Assembly (NCBI GenBank): GCA_021234155.1
Contig: JAJEKV010000067.1
Coordinates: 126,001 to 190,000 of the forward strand
Reading direction: 5' to 3'
DNA length: 64,000 nucleotides
DNA from: Isoetes taiwanensis
Lineage: Eukaryota; Streptophyta; Lycopodiopsida; Isoetales; Isoetaceae
The position numbers and the translations under genes are program-made. Below are positions 23,458-34,639 of the stretch, one piece after another (positions within the stretch are counted from its first letter, which is position 1; each line of letters opens with the position of its first letter). The notes beneath the pieces are model-generated. The model searched no databases. It was not told where the DNA came from and was given only the letters and a program-made list of their open reading frames with translations.

Positions 23458-24756
23458 TTAGCAATATCCGGCCCTGGTACTCGTGAGAGCGCTTTTTGGA
23501 CTTGTTGTGCTCCAAAGAAGTCTGAATTTCCCGGAGCCGAGCCGAGCCTGATCTCGCGAAAGTTGGTCGACTTGAGCTTGTGCACTTTTGAGATCCGCAT
23601 GAGCCCGTAAGAGAGCTTCATGCTTGTCTTGAAGTTTGGCCTCCAAAGTTGCAACTTGAGCAAAGGGTTGAAGGTCCCGTGTACCGCATCGAGGCCTTCT
23701 AGTGCCCATGAACCCCGCCATAAGAGCCGCCTTGGGATTCTTTGTAACTTGAGAGCAAAGCAGCCTTGAGCATCCCGGCCGATAATCGATACAACAACCG
23801 ACGAGGGTGTTGTGGTGGTGGAGCTTGCCGCTGCCCGGGTTTGGGATGTTTGGGGAAAATGGTGAAGTGGATGGTGTAGCTGAGGAGGAGACAAAGGACA
23901 TGGGTGTGCCGACCGGGACATGACCAAAGGAAGACAGCGGAAGTGCCAACTTGGTGAGTGATTGAAGGGAGCGCTGAGTGGAATTATGAGAATTTGGTGG
24001 TGTGGGAGGGAAGTAATGACGGATGAGGGCTTGAAAGTGGCCTCCCACGTAAACTTCTAAATGGAAGTGGTACCTCTAAGGCGTCCATTTCTTGAGAAGA
24101 CGATAGAACATCATTTGGGGCCAATCTATGTGGTGTTTGGAGTGTGTAGCAGTGAGGACCAGGTTATAGAAAGGTTTATTGATATGGGTGTTCTTGATAG
24201 AATACCCAAGGAATTTCCGCCACAGAAATTTAACAAAGGTTTCGTGGAGGCTTGTCGATATTGGTCGACGATGGACATTGGCATGATAAGCAGTGCACCA
24301 AACTCGTGGACATCGAGATCCCGTGATAGCGCACCATGATACACAAGGTGTGCAAGGGAATATGAAATACCCTCAAAATCAAATGTTGAGTCAACGAAAT
24401 AGTGGTGCCATCGACTACGCGGGTGTAGCCTTGCGGACTGTTAACGATATTGGCGATGAACCGCCTAACCGGGTCGATTTGGAGCCAAGTTCCATTTGAG
24501 AGAATTCAGAAAGCTGGTGTCGCTCAAGAACTTCTTTATTTGGGCCAACAAGGGCTTCACGAAAGTGGGCCAAGAAGGATACAGATGCAAAAAGGGCCGG
24601 ATCCTTGGGAGCCAGAGCTTGAAGTGTAGAAAATCTTGGGGCAGCCATGGTAACGATGGGCGTAAAACTAAGAGTGATTCCAAAGGCTAAGACGAAAAGT
24701 CGAAAGCACGGAGGACAAAGGCGCAGAGGAACTAAAAGGTTTGTTTTAGGGCGCAT
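23458..24756 (-). pseudogene. post-pol ORF of the gypsy element, coiled-coil C-terminus
   Basis: Downstream of pol on the element strand, frames carry a globular-looking N-terminal part (24756-24415, with MAAPRFSTLQALAPKDPALF and a LERHQLSEF segment). Next comes a broken middle, then 24048-23458 with a Pro/Ser-rich stretch followed by a predicted coiled coil (LEAKLQDKHEALLRAHADLK...). Athila-type elements carry an extra, env-like or structural ORF in this position, and plant retroelement proteins with a conserved N-part plus a Pro-rich, coiled-coil tail are common. The assignment is by position and composition only. Frames are broken in several places. Confidence 0.45.
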
Positions 24757-25139
24757 AACCGAGGCTAAGAGGTATGAAGAGTGCGAAAACTCGAACCGCT
24801 GATGGTGCCAGTGTCAAAAGATGCCAAGAAGGGTATTGAGAGGCAAAAATTTGGCTTAAGTCCCAAAAAAGCGTAAGGGAGAAGCAATGAACGGTGAGGA
24901 TGAGACGGAAAGAAGGATCGATGTGACAGTGGCAAAGGACACACATTAATGTTCGACGGGCGTGAAAAGAAGGAATGGCATTCAATGCCGCAACTCAAAG
25001 TGGGATATCATTAAAAGGAATGTGTCGAAGGTACCATGGCTAGATATGCGCGGAGAAAAGATTCTCATTTTAGAAAACAAATTTTGCATTGCAAACACGC
25101 TGGCGATTTCGTGATTGGTCCACGCCGACAAGGAGTTCC

Positions 25140-25507
25140 TCGGGCTATATAAGACGAACCGAGAAAACGGCGGCATCCGATGGCGCCGCATGGCCGCCGC
25201 CGGCTTGAACGAAGACCGCATCGATGCCCACTAACCGCCGAGTGGATCACTTGCAAGATGAATTGTCTCGGATCTTCGGCGCGCCACAACCGCGGGTATT
25301 CGAATGGACGGCCGGTGTGCCGGATGGTCAACATCCCGACCAAGACCAACGGGATGGAGGTGGTTCTCAAGACTTTCGCTGATCCGGAGCGTAACCTCTA
25401 CCATCTCCTTTCCTGATCACCTCTGCCCCGAACCCGAGTAGAGGGTTTTTCCTCTTAGACTTAGTAAATAGGGCTCGAGCCTGCTTTTGTATATAGGCGC
25501 GCCTATA
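25140..25507 (+). other. possible antisense unit in the gypsy 3' region
   Basis: On the strand opposite to pol there is a TATA-like GGGCTATATAAG near 25143, an ATG-initiated frame 25180-25416 (78 codons, no known domain), and a 16-bp perfect palindrome TATAGGCGCGCCTATA at 25492-25507. Some plant Tat-type elements are known to carry antisense ORFs between pol and the 3' LTR. Whether this is one, or chance, is open. Confidence 0.25.
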
Positions 25508-25599
25508 GCGAAATAGCTGGGTCACCACATTTTGTAAAAATCTCCACTATAATATAATATACCGCCTTTCTAGTCACTTGTGGATTTTTGCTTCTTGAA

Positions 25600-28500
25600 C
25601 TGCCTCGCTTGTTGATGTTCACTTTCTCGTGATGAAATGCTTTGAGACGAAAACCATTAACCAATGTAGGTAATGGAGTGCCATCTAACTCAAATTTAGT
25701 TGGAAAACACTTGGTCTAAATCCACTTGAACAATTTGATAAGGGCCAAGCCAACGAAACTTGAGTTTACCCTAAAATTTTTGTACCGAATCATAAAGAAG
25801 AACCAAATCGCCTTCTTTGAATGTTTTTGTCTTCGTGACGCTTGTCATGTAAAGATTTTGCAAATCGTTGTCCATGAAGAACACGAATATAAGCATCCCG
25901 TCAAGTTCATCCAACTGTTCTAATTGATAGACCCTTTCTTTGAGTGCAAAGCAGGGGATTATGAGCAAGAGCTGCTTGAAAACGGAGTGTTGGAAGGATG
26001 TATTCAAATGGCATGAGAGCTTCCCCGACCATAAACCAATTTAAAAGGAGGTGACCAAGAGCAATCTTGAAACAAGTATTGTAGGCCCAAAGAACAGTTG
26101 GAAGTTTTGTCCGCCAACTGCAGCGGGAAGCCGCCACAAATTTTCTTGAGAATGGTGACCAGCGCTTTGTTGGTGCTTTCTCGCCAAACCATTACCTTGA
26201 GGATAGTAAGGTGTGCTCTTTGTGATGATGTATGAGGAGATAATCCGGCCAGCTCCTTGATAGTATGATTGATGAAATGAACACCACGGCCACCGACCAG
26301 CCCGGGGCAGCCGAATCGCGGATAATTTGTTGATAGAGGACTCTAGCGTGCTTGCGGCAGTTGTTGTCCGAAGTGCACAAGCTTCCGCCCATTTGGTGGC
26401 GAGTCGAGAGAACTGAATGTATCGGCACGAAAGTGTGCCGCTAGAGAGGATCTATAGGTCCCACAAAGTCCATTCCCCATTTGCCAAGGGAAGTGGCGGG
26501 GGCGACCGGCGCCAATGGGAAGAGCCGCCACGGGTCGGGCGCCCCCACCACCGGCAAGCGCCACACGCGGCGGGCGCGGGCGTGAGCATCTTTGAAGAGC
26601 GTGGGGCAATAATACCCCGCGAGAAGGATTTTATGCGTCGTGGTGTCACCATGAAAATGACCACCACCGAGCCCTTGATGAGCTTCTAACAATATCCGAA
26701 CTTCATGAGGTAGAACACAAATGGGCCGGGATTGTGTCCTTACCCTTTTGTAGAGATGTCCCGCAACCATGGTGTAGTCACCTGACCTCTCTGAGAAATT
26801 GATGGCTACGGGATTGTCGCCATGTGAGAGAGCCGCCTCGCCTTTCCGGGTGGAAGAGCACCCGGAGGAGGACCGCTGAAAATCATGGAACCAATGTGGT
26901 GTTGCCGTGACTAAAAAGAGCCGAGCATCGTGAAAGGCGCCCGAGACTCCAAATTGAGGGATCATCCGCGTGGATGCGAAAGATAATCCGAATAACATGA
27001 GATTTGCCGCCTTTTATGAACGATTTCAAAAGGAGCAAATTCTTGAGAAGAAGGACCCAACGAGCAATGCAGCCCGTGGGCGGACTTGTTGATTAAATAT
27101 AGGAGTGCTTGGTGGTCCACAAAGAACTTGATTTGATCGCCTAAAAGGTAATGACGGAAGCGCTGGACACGTAAAATGAGACCCAAAGCTTCACGCCCGC
27201 GGGCAGAATAGTTGGCGCCGCCAGCATTGAGTTTTCTACCGGGCGTGAAGCATTTGGTTTGTCGGGCAGCGATCATATTCTTGAGAAAGAACAGCCCAAT
27301 AGCAAACGCCGAGACATCGACATGAACATGAAAGGGCTTGTCCCATTGAGGAGGAACAAGAACCGTGCCTCGAGTAAGCAAAAAGCTTCACCGTTGAAAG
27401 CAAAGACCGGGAATTCCAAGCCCGTGGATTCGCCACCCGTGAGTTTATGAATGGGATCCGCAATGGCCGCCACCCGTGTATGAAGGTGGAGTAATAATTG
27501 ACCTTACCCGTGAAAGAGCGCGGTCTCCTTGATATTGGCCGGGTGCTTGAGCCTTGAGCACAATAACCGATTTTGGCGTGATCACTGGTGATACCCGCCT
27601 TTGGTCGACAACATGGCTCAACGTAACACCGTGAGGTGACGCAAAAGGTGCATTTCTCGTGATTGAGACTAATGCCTGACTCATCACATTTCGAAGACGA
27701 AGTTCCAATTTATCCAAATGGTCAGCCATGGAATCAGAGGCGAGAAGTCATCTTGAAAAATTTGCAAGAAGGGATTTTCCTTCATGAAATCATGAAAACC
27801 GAGAGCATGATGCGCTGAAACGCTGATGGAGAGTTGATAATCCAAAAGGAACCACCTTGTAGGCAAAAAGTACCTACCCGGGTGGTGAAAGTGGTCTTGA
27901 GTTGATCGATTCTTTGATTGAGATCTCCGATTGTAGCCGTAAAACCATCCATAAAGGAGTACATCTCATGTCCACCCCACTTCTTCCGTAACCTGGTCCG
28001 TGGAAGGGAAGTGGAAAATGATCACGCCCGTGGCCCCGATTGAGTTTCCGATAGTCCACACGCATCGCCGGATCTTACCATTGTGCTTAAGGGCAATGAC
28101 GATGGGGCTCACCCATTCGAATGTTTGACCTCATAGATCAAACCCGCAAAGAAGGAGTTTGTCAATTTCCGCCTTGACGCGATCACGGTAATTAGGGTTG
28201 AGCTCAGATCGCCGCTGCTACAATCGGGTCGCATCATCGATTTGGTAGGAATGGTGAGTTCCCCAAGCGCTTGTTGATTCCCCAAGATCTTTGTAACCCC
28301 AAAGTGCTAAAATGTGTTTGAATTTTTGAATGCCTTGACGCCCCGCTACGATAAGGAGCCTAAGATTGGCAAAGAATGCGGATAGGTTGATTGTTGCCGA
28401 CGCCCACAATGTCGACTTCGAGTCCGAATATGGGGTATGACGCCGATCCCGACAATGTGTGCAGGAGGTTGGAGCATAACCGGACGCGGGGCCCTTTATG

Positions 28501-29160
28501 CGGTGAAAAGAGGTTGCTCGGGCCATCCAAAGAGGGTTGCTTCATGACAAATGGTACATCAACAGAGTTGCAGGAGGTTCAAAGATCCGAAAAGTGATCA
28601 ACGCTGCTGATTCATTGCAAGGAGCCGTAGGGGTCAAGCAAAGGCAGCCACACCGACCCCGATCAAGAGTCATTTCTCCCAAGGATCAAAGATATTCGGG
28701 TAGGATGACAGAGGCGCACTCGCAGTGGAGCCCCGAACTTGATAAATATTCGAGCTTCTTCGTAATCGCTCCGAGAGAGAGGGTTCCGCATTGTCAACAG
28801 TAAATGATCCCCGCCTGCTTGCAAGTCCATGGTGGCATTGAGATGACCATCGTTGATGACTAACCGTCCGCGGGGCCCAAGAATGGATACTTTTGTCCGG
28901 GCGAGAAAAGGTCCGCCACCAGCATTTCATAGTCACCGGATCTTCGCCAGCCTTTCCAAACTCCAAATTCCATGGGGAAGCCGAGATCACCAATGTTGAT
29001 GTGAAGAATAGGTGTGACGCCTTTGAGGTCGCTGTGGATATGGCCATTAGCCAATTTGATGTCATATGGGGCAACGCAAAGAGTTGTGTGATGCCCATTT
29101 GTTTGGCGAGTTTATCCGTGATGAGATTGACCGCACTACCTCCATCTATTTGAACATGGT
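25600..29160 (-). pseudogene. gypsy pol: protease, RT, RNase H, integrase
   Basis: Domains in order on the minus strand: retropepsin with IDGGSAVNLIT (29149-29117 area); RT with MRVDYRKLNRG (about 28065), a SFMDGFTA segment and KTTFTTRVGTF (27960-27860), and the catalytic FQDDF (about 27760); RNase H with FHVHVDVSAFAIG, then REALGLIL and FFVDHQALLYL (27381-26962). Next is integrase with a GGHFHGDTTTHKILLAGYYCP zinc-finger region (about 26670-26610) and WGMDFVGPIDP (about 26470). A later segment has ESTNKALVTILKKI (about 26180), a LPTVLWAYNT segment and LERVYQLEQLDE-like residues, ending in FKEGDLVLLYD near 25790. Coding similarity ends at about 25600. Many frame breaks fall at sites where CAG/CTG would be expected. 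Confidence 0.9.
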
Positions 29161-30100
29161 TGACTTTTGTCGATTACCCACCGTGGCATGGACCGCGGGT
29201 GTAGAGGTAGGCAGCCCCAACTAAAACAGCTTGGGAGTGGTAACCGGTCCTTGAGAGCAGGATGAAGTTTTAAAATGGTTGCCAAGCTTAAAGGAATTTT
29301 GATCTTGGCGAGCCCTCTTTGGAGTTCGAGAGGCACATGAGAAAAAGGATCCGCCGGTTCCACTCGGTGCTGAGTGCGTAAGGTGGAAGCAAAGAACTTT
29401 TTGAGTAAGTCAACCCTCGGCAGAATATTGGGATATGTCCGAGAGCCGGGAGGTTGAGATGTTGAAGGGTATCTTGTCTTTGTTGAGCTCTAGTGGTGGC
29501 ATGAACATTTGCCAATGTGCGGCCTTCAAAGAGCCTTTGCATGAGGTTCAAAATGCTTTGGCGAACTTTGGGCATGACATGTGGCATGAGCTTTTCCAAG
29601 TCGTGCAAAGTGAACCTTTTTTTCGCCCCTCATGAGGAATGGTGTCAACGGCAAAGGCAAAGGCGCGCCATTCTAATAATGGTCAAGGGACGCGGATGCC
29701 TTGGTCCGGCGGGAAACTAAAACCAACCCAATTTGACTACCGGACTGGAGGATTAAGTGCCCAAAAATTTCTCTTGGGCTTGTTGATCCAAATTGAGGTT
29801 GATTTGCCGGAGCTGGTTGATAGCGTGATTGCCGAGGCGCCTTGGGGGCTTTAAGAACTGGTCGCGCCTTGTTTGCCATTAGCAAGCCGAGTTGGTAAGC
29901 CGTGAGGCGGACCGATGTGGTCTGATTTGTGCCGTGAAGCCGCACTGAACTTGAGGAAGTTGAGGACACGCCGCGGTGGTGTGACCCCATTCTTGACAAA
30001 GGATAACACCGAGCTTTAGAAGGATCAAAAGGAGGACGGGGTTGATCCCCGTGGTTGCCCCCGCTGCCGATAGAGTTGGGCGGGCCGCACCGGGCGGTGG

Positions 30101-31184
30101 TCACCGATAGTGCGATTGTTGGCCGGTGATGTGGTTTGCACTTGATAAACCATTTTGTTGGGAACGGCAGGGATGAGTGCGAGTGCACTCTTCCGCGGCA
30201 TGATTGCACATGTTGCATCTCTTGCAATGAGGCGGGCCATTGGTGGAGTTGCACTCATTGGCCAAATGGCCTTGGTATTTGCAAATATGGCACCAGATTT
30301 GATCAAGGCTGCGGATTAGCGCGGTTGAGGCCGAATACCGCTTGTGGAACCATGACAGTGGAATGAACGGAGCTCTTGAAGAGCCACGCCCGGAGGAAAC
30401 ATTGACGAGTGATTGACAGCAGGTCGATAGCCCGCTCCAAAGTCTTTGGACGCAGTATTCAACATGAGTCAATAGCGGAGGAAGTCCTTGGAGAAACTAG
30501 ACCAAAACTGCCTCGTGGGGTACTTTTGAGCTTACTTAGAAGAATGTGAAGTCGATCCGCAAAAATCCCTCGCACTGCGGGCTCTTGTTGAAGTTCATTG
30601 AGTTGCTTTGAGATGAAGTTGATCATCATCCGCGGGTCCCGTAAATGAGACGTAAAAGCAAAGGCGCATTTCGACCTGCCTTGTTTCCAATGGCTTTTGT
30701 TGGACATGAGCCATTGATGAGGAGAGCCATGCGTGGTGGAAAAGATGTGGAATTTCAGTTGAGGCTGCGCATGACCATTTAGGATGCTTAGAGCCTCAAA
30801 TTCTTCCATGTGGGCCGAAAGCACTTTGGTCTAACGGTTTGCCTTTCGTGGTTGCCAAAGGTGGGATAAGCCGGCCAGAGTCCGGAAGGTAGATGTGAAA
30901 GTGCCGGGCAGAAACAAAGATAGTGAGGAAATTGAGGTTGAGTTGATGTGGCATGGTGCCCCAAGGACCCCGGGCGAAGGGGTGACTGGTTGAGAAACCG
31001 GGCAAGTAGCCGGAGCATTGGTTTTGAGATTGGTAAGGTTGTAAAACAGAAGGGCAAAGTGGGAAACGAGGAAAGGATACCCCCGGTAGGCGCAAAGGAG
31101 ACATGTGGATAGCCGTGCCCACCCTGGGAGATGATGGTTGTGAAGGAAGAGGCGCATGGCCTCAAGAATGATGGATGTAGGCAT
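30101..31184 (-). pseudogene. gypsy gag with two CCHC zinc knuckles
   Basis: The frame 30472-30101 holds two perfect CX2CX4HX4C knuckles: CHICKYQGHLANEC at about 30292-30251 and CKRCNMCNHAAEEC at about 30226-30185. Upstream frames (30824-30459 and 31184-30788) give the more variable capsid-like part. Two knuckles in a row mark nucleocapsid. Frames are broken between the pieces. Confidence 0.8.
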
Positions 31185-31514
31185 GTTCAGGGGTATGAAA
31201 GTACGGTTGAGAAGGTTGAGCCCGATAAGGCTCCCGATAGTGATGAGGGGACCGAGGTTGTGAGCAATGTTTGCACGCTTTGGGGCGGGAACCGGGACAG
31301 ACAGACACGAGGGGTTGGTGGCGCCGATCGAGCCCTCTAGACCAAGATGGCCTCTATGTCATAAGCAGATCATACATGTCGCGTAACAGCTTCGACGCTG
31401 ATGGCGCCCAAGCGAGAGGCCGCCTCGAGAAAGGAGTTCTTCCCGGGCGGAAATTACTTTGACGCATATGGCGCATGTAAGAAAGTAGGATAGAATCGCA
31501 CTTCAAATGCATGT

Positions 31515-32107
31515 TGTTTGGGGTCCGGGTTCGAACTCCTGAAGACAGCCCTCCGTGGAGGACCCTTTTGATCTAACAGAGAGTCCTGGGACTATGTCAC
31601 GCTGGATTTGCAAGAAGAGAAGAAAAAAAGAAGAAACAGAACAATTGAGAGAAAGATGATAAGCTTCCTTTGATATCAATGATGAAAATACATGAGCTCT
31701 CGCAATAGAGAGAAAAAACTGAAAGGAGACAAGACTCAAAACTCATCTAAAAACTCATGTGCTAACTCTACTCATATATATAGTACAATGGCCTTGGGCC
31801 CAATATGGACACTGACCGATCTCCGGTCCGACACCCCAGAAGGAGGCCTGATTTGCGGTGAATGTTGGCGGTGCCTCTTGAAGTGCCTAGAATCACGCCC
31901 CGACGCCGACGCCCGGCGGTGACGGCCGCCACTTGTCCGAGCGGGCCTCTTGTTGACGGGCCACACAGCTTTGATCAAGGTGGGTTCTGGCCGCTTGGTC
32001 TTCTCATGGAGCCTTTGATGACTGACCCGGGCGACCGGGAGGATCCTTGAGCTTGACCCGTCTGTCAGAGGCATGAATAGTCCCGCATCAGAGGCACAGG
32101 ACTAACA
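31515..32107 (-). repeat. 5' LTR of the gypsy element
   Basis: About 593 bp, TGTTTGGGG...CTAACA on the plus strand, pairing with 21120-21699. The interior next to it on the element strand (ACATGCATTTGAAG) does not show an obvious primer-binding site for initiator tRNA-Met. Confidence 0.85.
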
Positions 32108-32174
32108 ATGTGTGCATATGTACGGATTTGTACAAAGTAAACATAGTGTTGGAATTGTTATGATGCAAAAACGA

Positions 32175-34308
32175 CAGACCATAGAGCGTTGTATCTTAAG
32201 CTTGATTTTGCTAAAGCTTACTAGTGTTGATTGGGGCTTCTTGGAGAAGTGTCTTCTTGCACTTGGGTTTGGGGAGTCATTCACAAGGAATGTCATGAAG
32301 CTCCATACATCACCGGATCTCATCCCTTTTTTCGTATGAAATCATCGGATATTTTTTGTAGTGGGTAGGAGGAATTCGACAAGGTTGTCCCTTAGCACCC
32401 TTGCTTTTCACAATTGTGGCGTAAGTATTGTCCCGTTCTTCTCCATGGCTACCCAAGATGGCGTTATTCAAGGCCTCCCAATGGACGATGGTTCTCAAGA
32501 GGTGTGTAACCAATATGCCGATGACACTTTTTGTTCCTAATTGCCGAGGCCGAGAATCTTCGTAATGCTAAGCTATTATTAGACACATTCTCCTTAGCAT
32601 CGAGTTCTTGTAGGGTGGCAAAAATGTACGACTTTGTGGACGCTGGGCGGTCCATCCCTCCTCAGATTTTGACTATCCATGGAAGATTCTTCTCGCATGG
32701 CAATACCACAAAGTTGCTTGGTATCCCAGCTTGGAATTCACGCCTCGCTTCAGATGCTTGGGATGAAATCATTAGTGGGTTGCAAAAGCACTTGTTTTGG
32801 TGGAATACAGCCTAAATTGTCCATGCCCTGTGAGAATCACCGTGGCTAAATGTGTTCTTAGTAATACTCATGTCTACATGGCGCTCTGCTTTATTAGCTC
32901 GCTGTTGTAAGATGGAGGAGATTGTGCGATGTCGTAAATTTTATTTGGGGTGGAAATGAGTTAGGAGCGGTGGTCAAGGTAGCTTGGGCTTAAATGCATT
33001 AGACCTAAGGCAGTACCGGTGGTCTTGGTATGTTGGATTTTCACCTCCAAAGCAAGGTGATGATATCAAAGTTCATTTGGAGGATTTTCATTGGTAAGGA
33101 TGATTCTCCCGGCCCGAGGTTGTTGGTGCAAATGATTCAAATTGTCTCCCCATTTCATAAGGCCACCATTAAGCCCCTCCTTCCTTGGGCTTTGCTTTAT
33201 CATATGCATCCGTATCCTAATGCTTCTCCCTTTCTAAAGGGGTTGCTTGCTGCTTGGGACACCGCCGCCCTCTTTTCCATATTAATCATGAGGCATACCT
33301 TCAGTTGTCCACTCCATGCCGGTGGATTCCTTTGCGTGACACTCCGCAGAATGTGCCTCTAAGTGTGGTTGTTCATCCAAAGACACAAGGACGATGGGTA
33401 GCAAATGGTATCGCGACTATTGCAGCTTTTGGTATGAGTCCGGTCATCTCATGTCATGGGAAGCATTTAGAACAAAGTTCTTGTTGTACGATGGGACAGA
33501 GTAATCTAGAATCATATTGTCGCATTGTTGCCACAGGATTCTCGGGTCCACGATTGAGGTGGTCGATAGGGTTGCCATAAGGATATCCAAACCCGTATGC
33601 GGTTTGTGTCTTCTCGGTATAAATTGCTTTTGCATTCGAGATCCCCGCCCCATCTAATAGGTGGCATCTTCGTGTCCCTCACCCACAATGGAAAAGTGTT
33701 TGATATGGGTATAGGATAAGTCGCTTCATCCCAAAGTAGTAGTTTTGTGGTGGCAAGTGATCCATAGATGTCTCGTAGTCAACGTGTTAGTCCATAAAAT
33801 GGATAATCGATTTCGTTGAGCTCGTCCTTTATGCCGCCAAAAGGGTTGAGAGTATTGAGCATTGTTTTTCTTGGTGAGCTGCCGCAGGCATGGTCTTGGT
33901 TGTTGACCCTTTTTGGCATCGCTCGATCTAGCCAAAGAAATTTTGCTTGCTATCTATCCCGATGCTTGGCCCAAACTACTAAACGAAGCTTTTCATCTCG
34001 CATGTGGTCGCTTTTTATGGTCAATCCGAAGAGAAGGAGGTTATTTATCTTTAAGGGCGTAGATACCGCAGATGAGATTGTTCTTCGGTGGAAAAATAAA
34101 ATTGTTATGGTTTACAATTGTTCTTCTCTTGATCAAGAGAAGAAAGTACCGACCGCATACTTACCTTCGATTCATTCTTTTTGCATAGGCGGTGGTTGTG
34201 CTCGGTTGATCTGGTTTGTCCAATCGGAGTTATAATCCCCGCCTTTGCATTTTATGTTGCTCGTTTTTAGTTGGTGAATAAAGCTTGTCGTCCTTCAAAA
34301 AAAAAAAA
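32175..34308 (+). mobile_element. L1-like LINE, 5'-truncated, with poly(A)
   Basis: It starts within RT (LYLKLDFAKAY-like residues at about 32190) and shows GIRQGCPLAPLLFTIVA (about 32370-32420), the catalytic YADDTF (about 32510-32530) and the thumb region. Next come LLDFHLQSKVMISKFIWRIF (about 33030) and a zinc-binding C-terminal region to about 34140, all in broken frames. A GAATAAAGC signal at about 34277 precedes the poly(A) at about 34297-34310. AAACGA flanks it on both sides (32169-32174 and about 34309-34314). Unit 1 has the single uninterrupted sequence (GCAAGAAACGATTGTGACC near 4038-4056). Confidence 0.85.
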
Positions 34309-34639
34309 AAACGATTGTGACCAACGTGTAGAGAATATTGTAGCACTTGATATGGTTTGTGCAGACAGAACAATAAACATCTTTAGCACTTGATAGATCC
34401 TCCATGCAAAATTTATGGCACATGTAATTTATGCTACTACAAATATGCAACAATCGGATCCTACTTTGACATGATATCTTTATTCTTTAGTTTATTCATG
34501 TGAACGGAGAAAGGAATGAACGAGGAAGTTGAAGGTCGTCCCGTCTGAGAAACTAATCGAATTTATGATTGTGTGCAGGTCAAAAAGAAGGCTCGGAATT
34601 TGAGATGGTGCAAGGAATTTTTGGATATTTTCTAATTTT

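Larger units (their letters stand above)
21120..32107 (-). mobile_element. Ty3/gypsy LTR retrotransposon, complete but decayed
   Basis: Paired LTRs (21120-21699 and 31515-32107) enclose gag, protease, RT, RNase H, integrase and a further 3' coding region, all on the minus strand. The order RT-RNase H-integrase marks it as Ty3/gypsy. A 5-bp target duplication ATGTG flanks it (21115-21119 and 32108-32112), and the uninterrupted sequence is visible in unit 1 near 3983-3990. A minus-strand purine tract (GGTGGGGAG) touches the 3' LTR at about 21700-21708. No chromodomain was seen. The integrase C-terminus (FKEGDLVLLYD) and the long region after pol suggest the Athila/Tat side of plant gypsy elements, which is inference. 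Confidence 0.9.

Noticed and set aside
31480-31515. tRNA-Met primer-binding site next to the gypsy 5' LTR
   Set aside because: The expected TGGTATCAGAGC-like string is not present at the LTR edge; the priming tRNA is left unassigned.
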